From CAYJBH01 sp964368625 (GTDB lineage: Bacteria > Bacillota > Clostridia > Oscillospirales > Ruminococcaceae), in the NCBI GenBank assembly GCA_964368625.1, contig CAYJBH010000061.1, positions 1 to 10,256 of the forward strand: a stretch of DNA of 10,256 nucleotides, given 5' to 3'. Shown here in pieces: positions 7,488 through 10,256 of this stretch. The notes under the pieces are model-generated. The model was not told where the DNA came from. It worked only from the letters and a program-made list of their open reading frames with translations, and did not search any database. Position numbers and translations under genes: made by a program. Every line of letters begins with the position of its first letter. Position 1 is the first letter of the stretch.

Positions 7488-9023
7488 ATGAGTGCAGGAA
7501 CAATTATATTTTTTATGGTAGATCAGCTATCCGCAAAATGGTTGGAGTGTGGTTTCGACGGTTGTTTCCCTACACCAAACATCGACAGACTGCGCCAAAA
7601 TGGCACAACATTCACTAACGCTTTCAGCAGTAACCCGGTGTGTTTACCAACCCGTGCTACCATTGCGACAGGCATGACCTCTCGTGGACATGGTGTTCTG
7701 GAGAACGGTTATCGCCTTGACCCAGAACAGACGCCGACATTTATGCAAGAGTTGCAAAAAAACGGTTGGCACACCGGTGCATTCGGCAAGATGCACTTTA
7801 CACCACACTATGAGACTATAAGAGAAGATTGTGAAGCTTATGGATTTGACATTTCCCATGTGACACAAGACCCACGAGCTGGTGAGTGGTTGGATTGGGT
7901 AGAGGAGTGCCATCCCGAACATTATGAGGCGGCACTTTCAACAGCGTGGGGGCTAGATACCCCCGCCTATCACAGCTATGGCAAAAATAAAATTAACCTG
8001 TGCGAGCGAATTCAACGTGCAAAGGAAAAGTTTGATAACGGCGGTAAATCGGCATATCCGATACCGTTTCCAGAGGAAGTTTCCCAAAGTGCATGGATAA
8101 CCCAACACGCCAAACATTTTATAGAATCCACACCCAAAGACACAGCTATATTTGCACATATAAGTTATGTGGCACCGCACAGTGACTACTGCCCCCCTGA
8201 ATCGTTCCTCGATATGGTAGACACCTCGAAAATACCAACGCCTGTACCTGCCGAATGGCTGACCGACCCGAATGCACCCACCTATTTTGCGGACAAAACC
8301 CCATCGGAGAGCGACTGGTTCAGCAATCGACATCACTATTTTGCCGACATAGTATTTCTTGACAAGCAACTTGGGAAGATTTATGAATCGCTTGAAAAAT
8401 CAGGGCGATTGGAGGACAGTTATATTATGCTGATTTCCGATCATGGCGACCTTTTGGGTGACCACGGTTTTTATCTAAAGGAAGAAAAGCATTATGATGC
8501 CTGTATTCGAGTTCCGTTGATAATCAGTGGACCATTGCTAAACAAAAATAAGGTATGCGAGAAGATGGTACAGATGGAGGATATCTGCCCCACTATTCTA
8601 AAGATGGCACAGGTGGAAAAAACACTACCAACATTGATAAGTCCGGCTCTCGAAGGCGCAGGAATTACCGCACATGATATAAAACAATTTTATGGCGATT
8701 CCTTGCTCCCTCTCTGCCGTGGTGAGGACATTGATTGGAAAAGTGCCATCTATGTTGAAAGTTACAATTCACTTTGGTCGATGTATATGAAAGACTGGGC
8801 AAGAACGGTGAGAACGGCACGGTACAGATATACTGTTTATCCCGATGGAGTCGGCGACCAACTATTCGATTTGAAAAACGATCCCGACGAGCAACACAAC
8901 CTGGTTAAAGAAAAAGACTATCAAGAAATTCGTACTGAGATGCGTGATCGGTTGTTTGAGCTTGTTATAGCACAAGATTATCCCAAAACCACTCGCAATC
9001 TTTTTTCTTTCTGTGTTCACTAA
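7488..9023 (+). CDS. Cys-type sulfatase, probably cytoplasmic
   Basis: A 511-residue sulfatase of the alkaline-phosphatase superfamily (type I, formylglycine-dependent), expected to hydrolyse a sulfate ester on a sugar. The motif CLPTR (52-56) matches the CxPxR core in which Cys52 is converted to formylglycine. Other expected active-site and metal positions are D12 in FMVDQ, K101 and H103 in GKMH, H231 in APHSDY, and D318-H319 in SDHGD, followed by KHYDACIRVP. The C-terminal part (about 435-511) carries the usual ARTVRTARYRYTVYPDG and DLKNDPDEQHNL stretch. The ATG at 7488 follows AAAGAGGTG (7473-7481); the open frame extends 44 codons further upstream but overlaps permease 2. No signal peptide or membrane segment is visible, so the enzyme should act inside the cell, consistent with a transport operon. 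In an anaerobe, activation needs a radical-SAM sulfatase-maturing enzyme, not encoded here. The sulfated substrate is unknown. Confidence 0.92.
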   Translation: MSAGTIIFFMVDQLSAKWLECGFDGCFPTPNIDRLRQNGTTFTNAFSSNPVCLPTRATIATGMTSRGHGVLENGYRLDPEQTPTFMQELQKNGWHTGAFGKMHFTPHYETIREDCEAYGFDISHVTQDPRAGEWLDWVEECHPEHYEAALSTAWGLDTPAYHSYGKNKINLCERIQRAKEKFDNGGKSAYPIPFPEEVSQSAWITQHAKHFIESTPKDTAIFAHISYVAPHSDYCPPESFLDMVDTSKIPTPVPAEWLTDPNAPTYFADKTPSESDWFSNRHHYFADIVFLDKQLGKIYESLEKSGRLEDSYIMLISDHGDLLGDHGFYLKEEKHYDACIRVPLIISGPLLNKNKVCEKMVQMEDICPTILKMAQVEKTLPTLISPALEGAGITAHDIKQFYGDSLLPLCRGEDIDWKSAIYVESYNSLWSMYMKDWARTVRTARYRYTVYPDGVGDQLFDLKNDPDEQHNLVKEKDYQEIRTEMRDRLFELVIAQDYPKTTRNLFSFCVH

Positions 9024-9045
9024 ACATATATAAAAGGGAAACGTG

Positions 9046-10143
9046 ATGATTAACAATTTTTTATTATCTGATGAAATCAAAAGCAGAAGCATCTGCCCAG
9101 AAAACCCGAACGGAAGCAAAGGTGGAGCTTGTAAGGAATTACCCCTGCCAGGTGAAGCGGCAGAAAAGCTGGGCAAGGGGTGGAAAGTTCGACCGTTCGT
9201 AAAGATAGCACCGGGAGAAGTATTTGAGATAGCAAATATAAACTGTTCTGGCGAAATTAAAAGTATGTGGATGGCGGGCAATGTCGACAAAGGTTTGATA
9301 ATTCGTATGTATTGGGACGATCAGCAACACCCATCTGTCGAATGCCCTATGTCAGACTTTAACCTCTACGGATGGATAAGACCTCAATCGGGTGGTGACT
9401 ACAACACAGGGCCGCATTATCATGTCGATTCCGAGTTGATGGCAGTGAACCCAAACCGAGGATTTAACTGTTTCATCCCCATGCCCTTTCGCAAAAATGC
9501 GAGAATAACACTGGAAAACCGAACAACTGAACAGAAAAACATATATTATCAAATTAATTATGATGAAAAAACGGTTGAAGAGAATGCAGCATACTTCCAT
9601 GCACAGTATCGAGTTTCAATGCCTGTTAAATACAAAGATGTTCACACCATACTGGACGGTGTGAAAGGCAAGGGGCTGTACATAGGGACAGCGTTGTATG
9701 TCGGTCTAAATCGTGCCGCAAGATGGTGGGGAGAGGGTGAAGCAAAGTTCTATCTTGATGGCGATACTGAATATCCAACCATATGCACGACAGGGCTTGA
9801 AGACTACTTCGGTGGCGCATACAACTGGGAGACACTTGGGGAATACTCTTGCTACAATTCACGCTATATGGGTATGCCTTACGTTGAAAAACCAGATGGG
9901 CTATACAACATACAACAAAGATTTAGCCTTTATCGCTGGCATATGGTAGACCCAATACGTTTTGACGAGGACATCAGGGTCACAATACAGGATCTAGGCT
10001 GGAAATCAGACGACACGGCAAAGTGGAACGGATTTTTGCAACGTGAGGACGACTTTATATCAGTAGCCTATTGGTACCAAACTCTACCAACCGCCCAATT
10101 CAACCCACTAGTATCACATAGCGATTTGATAGAGCGATTTTGA
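9046..10143 (+). CDS. DUF2961-family glycoside hydrolase (GH172-like)
   Basis: A 365-residue protein with the hallmark segments of the DUF2961 family, now classed as glycoside hydrolase family GH172: an opening SRSICPENPNGSKGGA, then GKGWKVRPF, NCFIPMPFRKNARITLEN, the core GEGEAKFYLDGD and TTGLEDYFGGAYNW, and LYRWHMVDPIRF near the end. By analogy with the pair of catalytic glutamates about 21 residues apart in the characterised alpha-fructofuranosidase, E252 in LEDYF and E230 or E232 in GEGEAK are the best candidates; this mapping is inference. Known GH172 enzymes act on alpha-D-fructofuranosides (including difructose dianhydride I) or alpha-D-arabinofuranosides. The ATG at 9046 has AGGGA (9035-9039) six bases upstream; a GTG three bases earlier is too close. 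There is no signal peptide, so it is probably cytoplasmic. It follows the sulfatase by 22 nt and ends the operon. The exact substrate cannot be told. Confidence 0.88.
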   Translation: MINNFLLSDEIKSRSICPENPNGSKGGACKELPLPGEAAEKLGKGWKVRPFVKIAPGEVFEIANINCSGEIKSMWMAGNVDKGLIIRMYWDDQQHPSVECPMSDFNLYGWIRPQSGGDYNTGPHYHVDSELMAVNPNRGFNCFIPMPFRKNARITLENRTTEQKNIYYQINYDEKTVEENAAYFHAQYRVSMPVKYKDVHTILDGVKGKGLYIGTALYVGLNRAARWWGEGEAKFYLDGDTEYPTICTTGLEDYFGGAYNWETLGEYSCYNSRYMGMPYVEKPDGLYNIQQRFSLYRWHMVDPIRFDEDIRVTIQDLGWKSDDTAKWNGFLQREDDFISVAYWYQTLPTAQFNPLVSHSDLIERF

Positions 10144-10232
10144 ACAATCGATATAAATTGAATACAACTTGTTAAATAGCCTGTAATAAAATCTGTAAAG
10201 CTTAGTTAAATATGCCTGTAGTGTTAAATTTA
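10144..10232 (+). other. AT-rich tail downstream of the operon
   Basis: No gene or convincing terminator hairpin is visible in this tail. An imperfect direct repeat is present: GTTAAATAGCCTGTAAT (10171-10187) and GTTAAATATGCCTGTAGT (10205-10222), differing by one inserted base and one substitution. The operon's terminator probably lies beyond the window end. Confidence 0.4.
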
Positions 10233-10256
10233 CTTGGGTTATGAATATCCGCACCA
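10233..10256 (+). repeat. Right copy of the imperfect direct repeat, cut by the window edge
   Basis: This matches 63-86 at 21 of 24 positions and is truncated by the window end. In the left copy a strong terminator begins three bases after the match. If the repeat is a unit, a similar GC-rich hairpin with a T-run should follow immediately after 10256 and would end the GH172 operon. Confidence 0.5.

Noticed and set aside
7953..8369. Minus-strand open frame of 138 codons inside the sulfatase gene
   Set aside because: It lies wholly opposite a well-supported gene and shows no recognisable domain or ribosome binding site.
8862..9290. Minus-strand open frame of 142 codons spanning the sulfatase/GH172 junction
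   Set aside because: Opposite two well-supported genes, with no motif; a shadow frame.
1..10256. CRISPR array, prophage or toxin-antitoxin module
   Set aside because: No regularly spaced repeats, phage structural genes or paired small genes are visible.

Overview
The window looks like a carbohydrate-use locus from an anaerobic, low-to-moderate GC Gram-positive bacterium, most likely a gut-type member of the Clostridia. The evidence is a YesM/YesN-type two-component pair, a lipoprotein solute-binding protein with two CUT1-type permeases and no ATPase, AGGAG-like ribosome binding sites, and an AT-rich divergent promoter region. No ribosomal or tRNA gene is present to fix the taxon.

Layout from left to right. 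(1) Positions 1-729 hold no intact gene. Positions 1-345 are rich in hairpins and include a strong plus-strand Rho-independent terminator (89-123) and a second terminator-like hairpin (280-310). Positions 381-540 are an unrecognised stretch with stable stem-loops. Positions 541-729, read on the minus strand, encode the broken C-terminal tail of a serine recombinase, a scar of a mobile element lying directly behind the response regulator gene. (2) Positions 730-4045, minus strand, hold a two-gene operon: a YesM-like sensor histidine kinase, then a YesN-like AraC-type response regulator overlapping it by 8 nt. (3) Positions 4046-4256 are the divergent control region, with a candidate promoter in each direction. 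(4) Positions 4257-10143, plus strand, hold a five-gene operon: solute-binding lipoprotein, permease 1, permease 2, Cys-type sulfatase and a DUF2961/GH172 protein. Gaps are 17-63 nt, and a stable hairpin sits between the binding protein and permease 1. (5) Positions 10144-10256 are an AT-rich tail. Its last 24 bases match 63-86 at 21 of 24 positions, the same sequence that precedes the terminator at the left edge.

How the genes may work together (inference): the membrane kinase senses a glycan or its fragment and phosphorylates the AraC-type regulator, which activates the divergent transport and degradation operon. The lipoprotein and permeases import a small sugar, probably sulfated, using an ATPase encoded elsewhere. 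Neither the sulfatase nor the GH172 protein has a signal peptide, so both probably act in the cytoplasm, removing sulfate and splitting a furanoside-type linkage. Characterised GH172 enzymes act on alpha-D-fructofuranosides or alpha-D-arabinofuranosides. The pairing of one cytosolic sulfatase with one GH172 enzyme under a dedicated regulator is the most interesting biology here; the substrate cannot be read from the sequence.
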